Assembly: GCA_028278145.1 (NCBI GenBank)
Contig: JANQEV010000087.1
Coordinates: 1 to 32,338, forward strand
Reading direction: 5' to 3'
Source: Chromatiales bacterium
GTDB lineage: Bacteria; Pseudomonadota; Gammaproteobacteria; Chromatiales; Chromatiaceae
Length of the DNA stretch: 32,338 nt
The stretch's first letter is position 1. Every line of letters begins with the position of its first letter. Positions 8,654 through 18,355 of the stretch are shown here, one piece after another. A program made the position numbers and the translations under genes. The notes under the pieces are model-generated. The model searched no databases. It had not been told where the DNA came from and saw only the letters and a list, made by a program, of their open reading frames with translations.

Positions 8654-9223
8654 ATGCCTGGCAGCCAAATTCACCCCTGGAAACTGCGTGAGGCCGCCCG
8701 CTGCTTTCGACATGGCGGCATAATCGCATATCCAACTGAGGCCATTTATGGACTTGGCTGTGATCCGCTGAACTGGGACGCGGTAAAGGCCCTGCTACAG
8801 CTAAAGCGCCGGCCGGTGGACAAGGGCCTGATACTGATCGCGGCAAACTTTGATCAACTAAGGCCTTTTATCAAGCCTCTCACTGAAGAGCAGATGCAAC
8901 CGGTCCTAAACAGCTGGCCTGGACCCAACACCTGGCTGCTTCCGGCAGCAGATGGCCTGCCATTCTGGCTTAGCGGTAGGCACGACACACTGGCAGTGCG
9001 GGTTACAGATCACCCAATAGCCGCCGCCCTGAGTCTGGCCTGCGCATCACCCTTGGTATCCACCAGCGCCAATATCAGTACCCAAAAACCGGCACAGAAC
9101 GCCACCCAGGTCAGAACTCGTCTGGGAGATAGGATAGATTTCATACTCAACGGCCCTACCGGAGGGCAAAAAACCCCCTCAACCATCAGACATGCTGTAA
9201 CTGGTGATATCATTCGGAGTTAA
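8654..9223 (+). CDS. tsaC: L-threonylcarbamoyladenylate synthase TsaC (YrdC/RimN)
   Basis: TsaC makes threonylcarbamoyl-AMP from threonine, bicarbonate and ATP for the t6A modification of ANN-decoding tRNAs. The 189-residue length matches the short TsaC form, with no Sua5 domain. Visible motifs are GGIIAYPTEAIYGLGCDP near the N-terminus, the nucleotide-binding LKRRPVDKGLILI, AVRVTDHP and the SANIS segment (STSANISTQKPA). The gene is in the same direction as purE, 35 bases downstream, so the two probably share a transcript. Confidence 0.95.
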   Translation: MPGSQIHPWKLREAARCFRHGGIIAYPTEAIYGLGCDPLNWDAVKALLQLKRRPVDKGLILIAANFDQLRPFIKPLTEEQMQPVLNSWPGPNTWLLPAADGLPFWLSGRHDTLAVRVTDHPIAAALSLACASPLVSTSANISTQKPAQNATQVRTRLGDRIDFILNGPTGGQKTPSTIRHAVTGDIIRS

Positions 9224-9226
9224 GGT

Positions 9227-9260
9227 AAAAAAGAAAGCCCACCAGGGGAGGGGTGGGCTT
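9227..9260 (-). terminator. Intrinsic terminator, minus strand, next to the tsaC stop
   Basis: A 9-bp GC-rich stem (arms 9252-9260 and 9235-9243, core AAGCCCACC / GGTGGGCTT) with an 8-base loop. On the minus strand it is followed by TCTTTTTTA. The plus-strand side lacks a T-tract, so the direction is minus. Confidence 0.7.
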
Positions 9261-9355
9261 AGGGCGCCACCAAGTGACGCTAACGGAGGATCAACCGGCT
9301 AAGGACTAGTAACAAGTCCTGAATTCAGTCTTCACTTGGTCTATCGGCAACTCTA
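9227..9355 (-). ncRNA. Candidate small RNA between tsaC and slyX
   Basis: On the minus strand a promoter-like sequence (TTGAAA at 9385-9390, a 17-base spacer, TAAAGT at 9362-9367) predicts a start near 9355. The transcript would fold with a 9-bp closing stem (9332-9340 with 9269-9277) around an inner 6-bp hairpin (9315-9320 with 9302-9307). It ends in a 9-bp hairpin (9252-9260 with 9235-9243) followed by TCTTTTTTA, a good intrinsic terminator. Two CCTCC-type segments complementary to Shine-Dalgarno sequences are exposed, one in the terminator loop (9245-9253) and one at 9285-9289. No ORF of note is present. I do not recognise it as 6S, 4.5S or tmRNA. Existence is inferred only from sequence. 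Confidence 0.5.
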
Positions 9356-9361
9356 AACAAA

Positions 9362-9390
9362 ACTTTAGTCATGAAACTGACATTTTTCAA
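9362..9390 (-). promoter_or_regulatory. Predicted sigma-70 promoter for the candidate small RNA
   Basis: TTGAAA (5 of 6 to the -35 consensus) and TAAAGT (4 of 6 to the -10 consensus) are separated by exactly 17 bases on the minus strand. There is no annotated minus-strand gene immediately downstream except the structured region that ends in a terminator. Confidence 0.4.
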
Positions 9391-9488
9391 TATATTGACA
9401 CAATAGACCCCTATACCTGATGTAAACAGGATCTTTAGGAATTACATTCATATATTTCACAGCATATCTTGTTTAAACGAAACCAAAA

Positions 9489-9689
9489 ATGCAGGACCAA
9501 CTGATTGAATTGGAAACCAAACTGGCGTTTCAGGATGACCTCATCCAGGCCCTGAACCGCACGGTAGCTGGACAACAGCAGGAGTTGCTGGAGTTACGCC
9601 GGGATATAGAAGAGCTGCAAGAACAGGTCCGCAACCTGGCACCACAGCTTGGTGCAGCTATCACCGACGAGCCACCTCCCCATTACTGA
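9489..9689 (+). CDS. slyX: SlyX family protein
   Basis: A 66-residue SlyX protein, a small coiled-coil protein of unknown role that is common in gammaproteobacteria. The N-terminal LIELETKLAFQDDLIQALN and the C-terminal EPPPHY are the family hallmarks, and between them runs a heptad-like Leu/Glu pattern. The start lacks a strong Shine-Dalgarno sequence. It faces the mlaC-like gene and shares a bidirectional terminator with it. Confidence 0.92.
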   Translation: MQDQLIELETKLAFQDDLIQALNRTVAGQQQELLELRRDIEELQEQVRNLAPQLGAAITDEPPPHY

Positions 9690-9705
9690 ACTACTCAACA
9701 TAGGC

Positions 9706-9740
9706 AAAAAAAAAGCGGCTGCTAACGCAGCCGCCCTTTT
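9706..9740. terminator. Bidirectional terminator between slyX and the mlaC-like gene
   Basis: An 8-bp perfect stem, GCGGCTGC (9715-9722) with GCAGCCGC (9727-9734), and a TAAC loop. An A-tract of nine lies on the left, which is a T-tract for the minus strand, and CCTTTT lies on the right. It serves two convergent genes. Confidence 0.88.
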
Positions 9741-9762
9741 ACCTACTTTGAGAAAGGCGTTA

Positions 9763-10395
9763 CTACCCCCTGCGCTTTCCCCGGTTCATGGCCGCCATCT
9801 CCTTGATCAGGCCCTCCATGCCTTTACGCTTGATTATCCCCTGAAAACTGGCGGTATGGCTTTTGGCCAGACTAACGCCCGAGATAATTATGTCATAGGC
9901 ACGCCAGCCTCCCTTTCCACGATACATCAGGTAGACCACGCTCACCGCACCGGCCCCTGAAGGCTTCACCCGGGTGCGTACAGCCACGCTCTTGCCTTTG
10001 CCCTTAGTACCAAGATGCTTCATTTTCCAGCTATTGTAACTGGAGAAGACCGTTCCATAGGTACGGACCAGCATCTTCTTGAACTGGGCGGAAAATCTGC
10101 TTTTCTGACTGGAAGATGCCTTATTCCAGTACCTTTTACCTAGCGCTCGCTTTGAAACCATATGAAAATTCACATGGGGTACGAGAATCCTGTTTACCAG
10201 GCTATACGCGCGACCAGGGCTGGTCTTACCCTTCAACGCCCGCTGCATACGGTCCGAAAGCTTCTGAATTACAGCCTGGGGTGCACTCAATTTTCCAGCA
10301 TGTACCTCTTGCTGCACAGGCAGGATCAATAGCAGAAAAAACAGTGCTACCAGGTGAATTGGCAGTCGTGACTTGGTAAGTGTTGACAGCTCCAT
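9763..10395 (-). CDS. mlaC: MlaC/Ttg2D family periplasmic phospholipid-binding protein
   Basis: MlaC carries phospholipids between the outer-membrane MlaA complex and the inner-membrane MlaFEDB transporter. The start at 10395 (MELSTLTKSRL) is preferred to the ORF's first ATG at 10473 because GGAGA lies upstream and a signal peptide follows at once (LVALFFLLLILPVQQEVHAG). The mature part shows the MlaC pattern: a helical start (VIQKLSDRMQRAL), ILVPHVNFHMVSKRALGKRYW, FSAQFKKMLVRTYGTVFSSY and the strand segment GGWRAYDIIISGVSLAKSH. The C-terminus is very basic (MNRGKRRG). No other mla gene is nearby, so it may be a stand-alone paralogue rather than part of the main Mla operon. A broader 'toluene tolerance protein' label fits equally. 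Confidence 0.85.
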   Translation of the reverse strand: MELSTLTKSRLPIHLVALFFLLLILPVQQEVHAGKLSAPQAVIQKLSDRMQRALKGKTSPGRAYSLVNRILVPHVNFHMVSKRALGKRYWNKASSSQKSRFSAQFKKMLVRTYGTVFSSYNSWKMKHLGTKGKGKSVAVRTRVKPSGAGAVSVVYLMYRGKGGWRAYDIIISGVSLAKSHTASFQGIIKRKGMEGLIKEMAAMNRGKRRG

Positions 10396-11700
<1,305 letters not shown>

Positions 11701-11719
11701 ACAGATACACCGGCTAACT

Positions 11720-12538
11720 ATGACCGATAGATACGCCGTTATTGGCAACCCAATTGAACATAGCAAGTCTCCTCTGATACATCAGGCTTTTGCCGAGCAG
11801 ACCGGGGAACAACTGGAGTATGGTCGCATCCTGGCTGAGCCCGGCCATTTTGATCAGGCAGTCCAGGAGTTTCTGGCCAACAACGGAAAAGGCCTGAACG
11901 TTACTGTGCCCTTCAAGGAGGATGCCTGGCGTCTGGCACATGAGCGTAGTGACCGGGCAGAAACCGCTGGCGCAGTTAACACCCTGATACTATTACCGAA
12001 CGGGCAGCTGCGCGGAGACAACACCGATGGCGTTGGCCTGGTAAACGACCTCGTTAGCAACCATGACTGCACACTGTCGGGTGCAGAGATCCTGATTCTG
12101 GGGGCAGGCGGCGCCACACGCGGAGTACTTCGCCCCCTGTTGGATGCCAAACCAAAGCAATTGACCATAGCCAACCGTACCGCCAGCAAAGCCTCTGCCC
12201 TGGCTGCAGAATGTGCAACTCTGGGCGCTGTTTCAGGCTGTGGACTGGACCAGCTTGCAGGACGGAAGTTTGATCTCATCATCAACGGTACTGCAGCGGG
12301 ACTCGCAGGTACAGTACCAGACATCCCTGACAGTATCCTACGCTCCGGCGGCTGGACCTACGACATGATGTATGGCGATATTCCCACCGCATTTGTGCGC
12401 TGGGGCCAAAGCCATGGAGCCGCAAAAACCCTGGATGGCTTGGGTATGCTGGTAGAGCAGGCCGCTGAGTCCTTCTATCTGTGGCGTGGCGTACGCCCGG
12501 ACACTGCAGCCGTAATTACTCTGCTACGCACAAAATAA
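11720..12538 (+). CDS. aroE: Shikimate dehydrogenase (NADP+)
   Basis: AroE reduces 3-dehydroshikimate to shikimate in the aromatic pathway. The 272-residue length is standard. The substrate-binding motif is YAVIGNPIEHSKSPLIHQAF. The catalytic Lys is in NVTVPFKEDAW, and the Asp partner is in GDNTDGVGL. The NADP-binding loop is LGAGGATRGVLRPLL, followed by ANRTASKA, where Arg and Thr favour NADP. The C-terminus has GLGMLVEQAAESFYLW. It lies 19 bases after hemB. Confidence 0.96.
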   Translation: MTDRYAVIGNPIEHSKSPLIHQAFAEQTGEQLEYGRILAEPGHFDQAVQEFLANNGKGLNVTVPFKEDAWRLAHERSDRAETAGAVNTLILLPNGQLRGDNTDGVGLVNDLVSNHDCTLSGAEILILGAGGATRGVLRPLLDAKPKQLTIANRTASKASALAAECATLGAVSGCGLDQLAGRKFDLIINGTAAGLAGTVPDIPDSILRSGGWTYDMMYGDIPTAFVRWGQSHGAAKTLDGLGMLVEQAAESFYLWRGVRPDTAAVITLLRTK

Positions 12539-12889
12539 CCCCTACATTATCACCCTCCTGACAACGCCCCTGGAGACATACCTTGGCCAGACCATGGCCA
12601 TGGACCTCAACAGGCTCCGGTAGGAATTAAAGATCTTACCGACCCTGCCGCTAGAACCTCCCAAGAACCAATCATTTGTACTGATCATACATAGCACAGT
12701 CTATGGCGGTTTTATCAAGCTACAAATCTGATTCAGCAGGAAAGGTTTTAATTCGACAAGTGATATACATGTAACTTCTTGTTTTTACTTTATATTGGAA
12801 GTTGACGCCTAGCAGCTTACAGGGCTACGCCATCTGGTTGACACCAGATTGAGGAATAAAAAACAGAAGCTCAAAAGAGGAAGTCATTA
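12539..12889. other. Non-coding region before the chemoreceptor gene
   Basis: A 351-base gap. I see no gene. It holds a self-complementary CCATGGCCATGG near 12594, AT-rich sequence around 12750-12800 that could hold the chemoreceptor promoter, and a 7-bp hairpin at 12832-12849. I looked for flagellar sigma-28 (GCCGATAA) and c-di-GMP riboswitch cores and did not find them. Confidence 0.4.
12832..12849. repeat. Perfect 7-bp hairpin in the chemoreceptor leader
   Basis: ATCTGGT (12832-12838) and ACCAGAT (12843-12849) are perfect inverted copies around TGAC. The hairpin ends about 40 bases before the chemoreceptor ATG. It may be an operator half-site pair or an mRNA leader hairpin. No T-tract follows, so it is not a terminator. 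Confidence 0.4.
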
Positions 12890-15295
12890 ATGAACAGATT
12901 GCTTAGTGGATTTCGTGTACGCCACAAGATCTTTATCGGATTTGCTGTTGTTCTCCTGATAATGGCAGCGATTTCGCTGCAAGCCCTAAATAGCCTGTCT
13001 CAAGTGGAAGATAGCGTCACAGATGTGGTGGAAGTACGCCAACCCACCGCCATGCTCACCAAGGACCTGGCCTCCAGTATTCATGGAGCTGCAGGCGCCC
13101 TGGGGTTTTTCCTATCCAGCAAAGAAGAGGCACATAAAAAGCACTTCAATAGCGAAGTACAGCGTGCAGCCGGGATCCTGACCGAACTGCAAGGATTCTC
13201 CAATATCAGTTCCGATAGCACATCAAAGCAGCTAACAGATGACCTGGAAAACTCCATCAAACAATTTAAAAAGCTTGGGGACGACCTGATTAAAGTGGCC
13301 CCCGACCGGGAGAAAAACTTTCCAGGTATTGCATACGCAAATGCCAACATCAATCCCTTAAACCGCCAGATGATTCAGCTGGCCTCGCAGATGGTCTTTG
13401 CCGAGCAGGAGGAGGAGACCAGCGATCTACGTAAGAAGATCCTCATGGATGTTGCCGAGCTGCGTTACGTATGGAGCAATATCATGACCGGCATCCGTGG
13501 CTTTCTGGCATTCCGTGCTGAAGCCGCTGCCCGGGATCTGGGGCTATACCTGGATAGGGCAAAATTCCTGATTAACAAAATCACACAGTACGGCGACGAC
13601 CTGGCCCTGGACCAGTTGGATGCAATTGAACAGTTCAGTGCCTTATACAAAAAGTTCACCGTACACCAGGCAGAGATGCTCAAGATCCATGGAAGCGAAC
13701 AGTGGCGCACCGATGCCTGGCTGGTACGCAGCAAGATGGGGCCATTACTCGCTGGTATCGAAAAGAAGCTACAGCAGTTGGTAGATATCCAATCCCAATC
13801 AATCTCCACCATCAGCCAGGATCTACTGGCCAGCACCGAAGGCACCATTAAAACAGTTGGAGCCCTGCTCATTGCCGGCCTAGTGATAGGCATCATACTT
13901 GCCTGGTTCATTGGTAACCTGATCGGCTCTCCAATCGTTAAGCTGGTAATGACCATGAGAGATATTGCCGAGGGCGAGGGGGATCTGACAAAACGCCTCA
14001 CCAGCGATAGCCAGGATGAACTCGGCAACCTGACCCTGGCCTTCAATACCTTCGTCAGTAAGATACAGGACATCATCAAACGCACAGCAAATGCCACCGG
14101 CCAGGTATTGGATTCAGTAGCTCAGACCACTGAAAAGACCAATGTAATTACCAAGAAAATCATCAGCCAGGAATCAGAGACCTCACAGGTCGCCACCGCC
14201 ATGCAACAGATGACAGCTACGGTCTCAGAAGTAGCAAGAAATGCCGGACAGGCAGAAGAAGCTGCCATAGCGGCAAACGCCGCCGCCGTCTCCGGCCAGG
14301 AGACAGTCGCCAAAACCGCCAGTTCCATCCAGGAACTGGCTCAGGATGTACAGGCTGCATCAGGTGTTATGGGTAAGGTGGAAAAGGACACAGACGATAT
14401 CGGCACCGTTCTGGATGTGATCAAGGGCATTGCTGAGCAGACTAATCTGCTGGCCCTGAATGCAGCGATTGAAGCCGCGCGTGCTGGAGAACAGGGCAGG
14501 GGATTTGCCGTGGTTGCAGATGAGGTCAGAAACCTGGCCACCCGCACCCAGGAGTCAACCGTGGAGATCGAGCAGATGATCGGACGCCTGCAGGAAAGTG
14601 CGCGCGAGGCGGTCACTGTAATGAATGCAGGGAGTGAAAAGGCCAAGATCAACGTAGAGCAATCCCGTCAAGCTCGCGACTCACTGGAGTCCATAGCCGA
14701 AGCCATCGGCACCATTACTGACATGAACAGCCAAATCGCAACGGCAGCAGTGCAGCAGGACTCAGTGGCCGAAGATATCAACCGCTCCATTGTAGCCATC
14801 AGTGATGCCAGCTCTGAAACTTCATTGCTATCTCAGGAAACAGTCCAGATTACCGAAGATCTAGGTGAACTGGCATCCAACCTGCAGTCACTTATTGGAC
14901 AATTCAAGATATCTGGCGATGACACCATAGATTTTGAAGTGGCAAAGTCAGCCCACCTGGCATGGAAGGCACGCCTGCGTGGCTTCCTGGATGGGCGCGA
15001 ATCTCTGTCACGCCAAGAGGTAGTCTCACATCGGGATTGCGTACTGGGCAGCTGGTATTACGGGGAAGGAATCTCAAAGTACGGTCATATCCCCGGGATG
15101 AGAGAGATGGAAGCACCTCATACCGAAATGCACAATGTCATTCGGGAGATAGTGACCCTGAAGGAGAATGGGCAGGATGAAGAAGCAGAAGCGCATTTCG
15201 CCAAAATAGAGCCACTTTCAAAGCAGATCGTAGGCCTGTTGAGCCAGGTTGAGCAAAGAGTGGAAATGGGACAGGAAGAGGACAGTCTGATTTAA
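12890..15295 (+). CDS. Methyl-accepting chemotaxis protein with C-terminal CZB zinc-binding domain
   Basis: A membrane chemoreceptor of 801 residues. TM1 is at about 14-32 and a large mainly helical periplasmic sensor at about 33-320. TM2 is at about 323-345 ([19 protein letters not shown]), followed by a HAMP domain ([20 protein letters not shown]). The cytoplasmic signalling hairpin has the highly conserved tip at about 513-550 ([20 protein letters not shown], then [13 protein letters not shown]), which contacts CheA and CheW. The last 115 residues are a CZB domain with the expected zinc ligands: AHLAW (about 687), [10 protein letters not shown] (about 712) and HTEMH (about 744). CZB domains bind zinc through 3 His and 1 Cys and in other species tune responses to zinc or hypochlorite. 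AGAGGAAG precedes the ATG. No che genes are nearby. The ligand of the periplasmic part is unknown. Confidence 0.93.
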   Translation: MNRLLSGFRVRHKIFIGFAVVLLIMAAISLQALNSLSQVEDSVTDVVEVRQPTAMLTKDLASSIHGAAGALGFFLSSKEEAHKKHFNSEVQRAAGILTELQGFSNISSDSTSKQLTDDLENSIKQFKKLGDDLIKVAPDREKNFPGIAYANANINPLNRQMIQLASQMVFAEQEEETSDLRKKILMDVAELRYVWSNIMTGIRGFLAFRAEAAARDLGLYLDRAKFLINKITQYGDDLALDQLDAIEQFSALYKKFTVHQAEMLKIHGSEQWRTDAWLVRSKMGPLLAGIEKKLQQLVDIQSQSISTISQDLLASTEGTIKTVGALLIAGLVIGIILAWFIGNLIGSPIVKLVMTMRDIAEGEGDLTKRLTSDSQDELGNLTLAFNTFVSKIQDIIKRTANATGQVLDSVAQTTEKTNVITKKIISQESETSQVATAMQQMTATVSEVARNAGQAEEAAIAANAAAVSGQETVAKTASSIQELAQDVQAASGVMGKVEKDTDDIGTVLDVIKGIAEQTNLLALNAAIEAARAGEQGRGFAVVADEVRNLATRTQESTVEIEQMIGRLQESAREAVTVMNAGSEKAKINVEQSRQARDSLESIAEAIGTITDMNSQIATAAVQQDSVAEDINRSIVAISDASSETSLLSQETVQITEDLGELASNLQSLIGQFKISGDDTIDFEVAKSAHLAWKARLRGFLDGRESLSRQEVVSHRDCVLGSWYYGEGISKYGHIPGMREMEAPHTEMHNVIREIVTLKENGQDEEAEAHFAKIEPLSKQIVGLLSQVEQRVEMGQEEDSLI

Positions 15296-15317
15296 ACCAT
15301 AATCTAGGATATTCCAG

Positions 15318-17915
15318 CTAATCGCTGGGTCCCATTTCCGGCGTCTCCTGATCAACAGGTGTAAAATCTGCTCTTGGGCGGCCGTAGTGATAACCCTGGC
15401 CAAGGTCTATCCCGGCAGCCTTTATTGCATGTGCGATATGTTCGTTCTCTACATACTCCGCTATGGTCCTGATCCCCAGACGACTGGCCAGTTCCGCCAC
15501 GCTGTGCACCAAGGCCAGATCACGCTCATCCTGTAACATATTGGAGACAAACTCGCCCTCTATCTTGATGTAATCAATGGGAAAGCGTTTCAGATAGTGG
15601 AAGGAGGAGAACCCGGAACCAAAATCATCAATGGCAAATTTATATCCCTCCATATGCAGCCGTTTCACAAATCCTTCCAGCAGCGAGATGTTCTTTACTG
15701 TCTCCCTTTCGGTCAACTCAAAAACAATCTGATCCGCCCGCAGGGAGCTAACATCAAGTAGCCCCTTAACCACACCAAAGAACTCATTTAATATCAGTGC
15801 CTTTGGCGACAGGTTAATAAACAACAGCCCACTGTAGCCTTCTCTACTTGCCTTGGAAAAGGCCTTATCCATCACAATATAGTCCAACCGATGAACCAGC
15901 CCCTCATGCTCTGCCACCTCTATGAACCTACTGGCGGGGATGAGCTTACCGTCCTGTTGGGTTATACGGCTCAGTACCTCATAAGCCATGGTCTGGCCAT
16001 CAGTAAGTGTCACAATAGGCTGAAAATGGGGTTCAACCAGACGCTCCTCCAGAGCTCTGCGCACCAGCGCCTTTACCTCTGATACCTCACGCAATACTTC
16101 AATCATATCCTCGGCGCTTGGTATGGCCAGGCGGTTTTTACCCTCACTCTTCGCCTTGTACATCATATGATCGGCAAACAGGAACATCTCCTTGGTAGAG
16201 ACGGCATGGTCCGGATAGATGGCCATACCTATTGATACGGTTGAGTTGCAGGCTTCACCCTCTTCCCCACACGCCACAATCAGATTCTGTGTCAGCTCCC
16301 TTATGCGCTCAGCCACATCATTTGCAGTGTCATCTTCGATCTCCGGCAACAGGATATTAAACTCATCCCCTCCATGCCGGGCAAAGATGTCGCCATTACG
16401 CAGTGTCTGTCGCACCGAGTGGGCGAACTCTTCAAGATATTTATCCCCGGCCACATGCCCGTAGGTATCATTGATGGACTTGAAGTTGTCCAGGTCCAGA
16501 ACCAGCAATGCAAACCGGTGATTGTGGCGGGATGCCCGTCCAATCTCATAATCCAGCAGCTCCCAGAAGATTCGTTGGTTGTAGAGATCGGTAAGCGGAT
16601 CACGAGTGGCGTAGTACTCCAGTTCACGGGTATATTTGGCTATGGCCTTCACTGAGCCAACCACATTCAGCAGGGTGGTCAGGATGCTCTCCACCACCAG
16701 CAAGCGCACTGGATCACCGGACAGATCAACCTGCAGACCGATACCAACTATTCCGCCAATCTTGGGTGATTCAACGGTCAACGACTTGGTCTGCAACTGG
16801 ATCTGCTCTTTGGACAGGTCGATCTCATCGACACTGGCCTCACCCTTCCCCATGTAGTGTTCAATCGAATTTATCTCTATTCCTGCCAGGTAGGGATTTT
16901 CCCGAAAACTATTCCGGGCCACCGACTCCATTTCCTGCTGGGTATCATCAGATACCGCTTCACGCCAGAAAAACTCCAGATTGACCGCTTCATCCTTGAC
17001 CCGAAAAGCGGAGAATAGGGCATAGGCAGGAAGAAAACGGTTCATATCCTCCAGCAATCTCTGTACATGGGCACGCCAGTCCCGCACCACTTCAGAGGTG
17101 AGGACAAAACCCTCCATCAGCGAGATCTCAAACTCCAACAGCTCCTTATCTACAGCAATCCCCTGCAGGCGCTCCTTGAGCAGGTCCAACTCGGTAATCA
17201 GCTCATCCAACTCACTAAAGCCGCTGGAGTAGCTCTGAAAAGAGAGCCGGGTAAAATCCGATACCTGATTAACCTGGGCCACATCCTCCTTCAGAGAGGT
17301 AACTCCACGATCGATACGACGACCTATCAGGTATGCAACCCACAGGGCCACCAGGGGTGGAAACGGCAGTAGAAACAGGAAAAAGGTAAGAAATCTGTTG
17401 CGTGCCTTTGCCAGTAGGGGCGCATGGTTCTGCCTGACCTCAATAACCCCTAACACATCTCCCACCACCACACCCCTGTGGCACTTGGTGCACTCTGGAG
17501 CAACCACCAGAGGCGAGAGATGCCTGACCCCGCTGCCATCTAAAAAAGACTGCTGCTGCGCCGAACTGAATACCTGCTGAATTGCACTATCCATAGCTGG
17601 CTGCTCAATTGCACCATGCTGACGCTCCACCAGGGCACCGCGATATATTTCCACGTTGAAACTTGATTCCCCCTGACCCTCGCGCATGCTGGAGAGAAAC
17701 TGTTCCAACTCCTCCCTGGACCAGCCGCTGGACATTACCTGGTACATGGTATTGAAGGTGTGACGCGCGATCTGCCCGGCCAGGATACGGGCATCCTCCT
17801 TCAGGGTGCGCTCATAGTAGGAACCCACAAACCAGTAGGAGACCCCCAGCAATACCACTGAAACTGAGATTGCTGCCAGCAAGAGATAGGTACGTATGCT
17901 TATGGTCGTCTTCAT
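15318..17915 (-). CDS. Membrane GGDEF-EAL protein with periplasmic c-type heme motif
   Basis: A c-di-GMP enzyme of 865 residues. The start at 17915 (MKTTISIRTY) has AAAGGAT upstream and is preferred to the ATG at 17957. TM1 is at about 10-30 and TM2 at about 174-197. The periplasmic part between them contains CTKCH (residues 142-146, bases 17478-17492), a c-type heme attachment motif, in a layout like DUF3365/Tll0287-type heme sensors. A linker and GAF-like region run to about 430. The GGDEF domain has an intact GGDEF (515-519) and the inhibitory RxxD site RNGD (506-509). The EAL domain has its catalytic residues: EVLSRI, INLSPKA, FELTERE, IDDFGSGFSSF, IKIEGEF and EYVENEH. Both activities therefore look possible. 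It is convergent with the chemoreceptor, 22 bases apart. Confidence 0.93.
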   Translation of the reverse strand: MKTTISIRTYLLLAAISVSVVLLGVSYWFVGSYYERTLKEDARILAGQIARHTFNTMYQVMSSGWSREELEQFLSSMREGQGESSFNVEIYRGALVERQHGAIEQPAMDSAIQQVFSSAQQQSFLDGSGVRHLSPLVVAPECTKCHRGVVVGDVLGVIEVRQNHAPLLAKARNRFLTFFLFLLPFPPLVALWVAYLIGRRIDRGVTSLKEDVAQVNQVSDFTRLSFQSYSSGFSELDELITELDLLKERLQGIAVDKELLEFEISLMEGFVLTSEVVRDWRAHVQRLLEDMNRFLPAYALFSAFRVKDEAVNLEFFWREAVSDDTQQEMESVARNSFRENPYLAGIEINSIEHYMGKGEASVDEIDLSKEQIQLQTKSLTVESPKIGGIVGIGLQVDLSGDPVRLLVVESILTTLLNVVGSVKAIAKYTRELEYYATRDPLTDLYNQRIFWELLDYEIGRASRHNHRFALLVLDLDNFKSINDTYGHVAGDKYLEEFAHSVRQTLRNGDIFARHGGDEFNILLPEIEDDTANDVAERIRELTQNLIVACGEEGEACNSTVSIGMAIYPDHAVSTKEMFLFADHMMYKAKSEGKNRLAIPSAEDMIEVLREVSEVKALVRRALEERLVEPHFQPIVTLTDGQTMAYEVLSRITQQDGKLIPASRFIEVAEHEGLVHRLDYIVMDKAFSKASREGYSGLLFINLSPKALILNEFFGVVKGLLDVSSLRADQIVFELTERETVKNISLLEGFVKRLHMEGYKFAIDDFGSGFSSFHYLKRFPIDYIKIEGEFVSNMLQDERDLALVHSVAELASRLGIRTIAEYVENEHIAHAIKAAGIDLGQGYHYGRPRADFTPVDQETPEMGPSD

Positions 17916-18355
17916 CCAACATCCTTTTGTTCTTATAGTTATTGCTATTGAGTACAAGAATTAAGGATCAAACAGCCCATAGAACCCTGTTTGACCAGTA
18001 TAGTCCCCAATCGCAAACTCCATTCACAATACGATGCAACATTTCCTAAGCAGCTAATACGTATACCTGAACTCCAGATATAGTTTCCATGACCTAAGAC
18101 AAATCAGCATGTTAGTAAGAGAGCACATAAATACGTAAACCAATTTACCTGACAGCTTAATGCCACTTTCCTGTCACCAGGCAGCAAAAGGCAGCTTTAA
18201 GACATAATCCACATCACGTTAGGAAAATAATTCCTATGCAATGGTATTCATCTTTTTATGCATGCCTGTGGGTAGGGATATCTATCTATAGATTCTGTCA
18301 CTGACGGACATCGTTCTATATCTGATAGGCTTTGCCGGTTAGAGCGTTGCCGAAG
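17916..18355. other. Long non-coding gap upstream of the GGDEF-EAL gene
   Basis: A 440-base gap between the start of the GGDEF-EAL gene and the end of the carbonic-anhydrase-like gene. Both are on the minus strand, so it is the promoter region of the former. The sequence is AT-rich. A 6-bp inverted repeat TAGGAA/TTCCTA is at 18220-18236, and a near-repeat GGCAGC occurs twice around 18180-18195. No ORF, RNA gene or riboswitch is recognised. Confidence 0.4.

Noticed and set aside
9244..9289. 6S RNA or a Csr-type sponge RNA on the plus strand
   Set aside because: GGA motifs exist on the plus strand, but the terminator T-tract and the promoter-like sequence are on the minus strand, and the long rod-like fold of 6S RNA is not seen.
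12539..12889. A c-di-GMP riboswitch before the chemoreceptor gene
   Set aside because: The conserved riboswitch core segments are not found; only one short hairpin is present.
13465..14097. A 210-residue minus-strand ORF opposite the chemoreceptor
   Set aside because: It is a Ser/Arg-rich shadow of the chemoreceptor coding strand with no domain or ribosome binding site.
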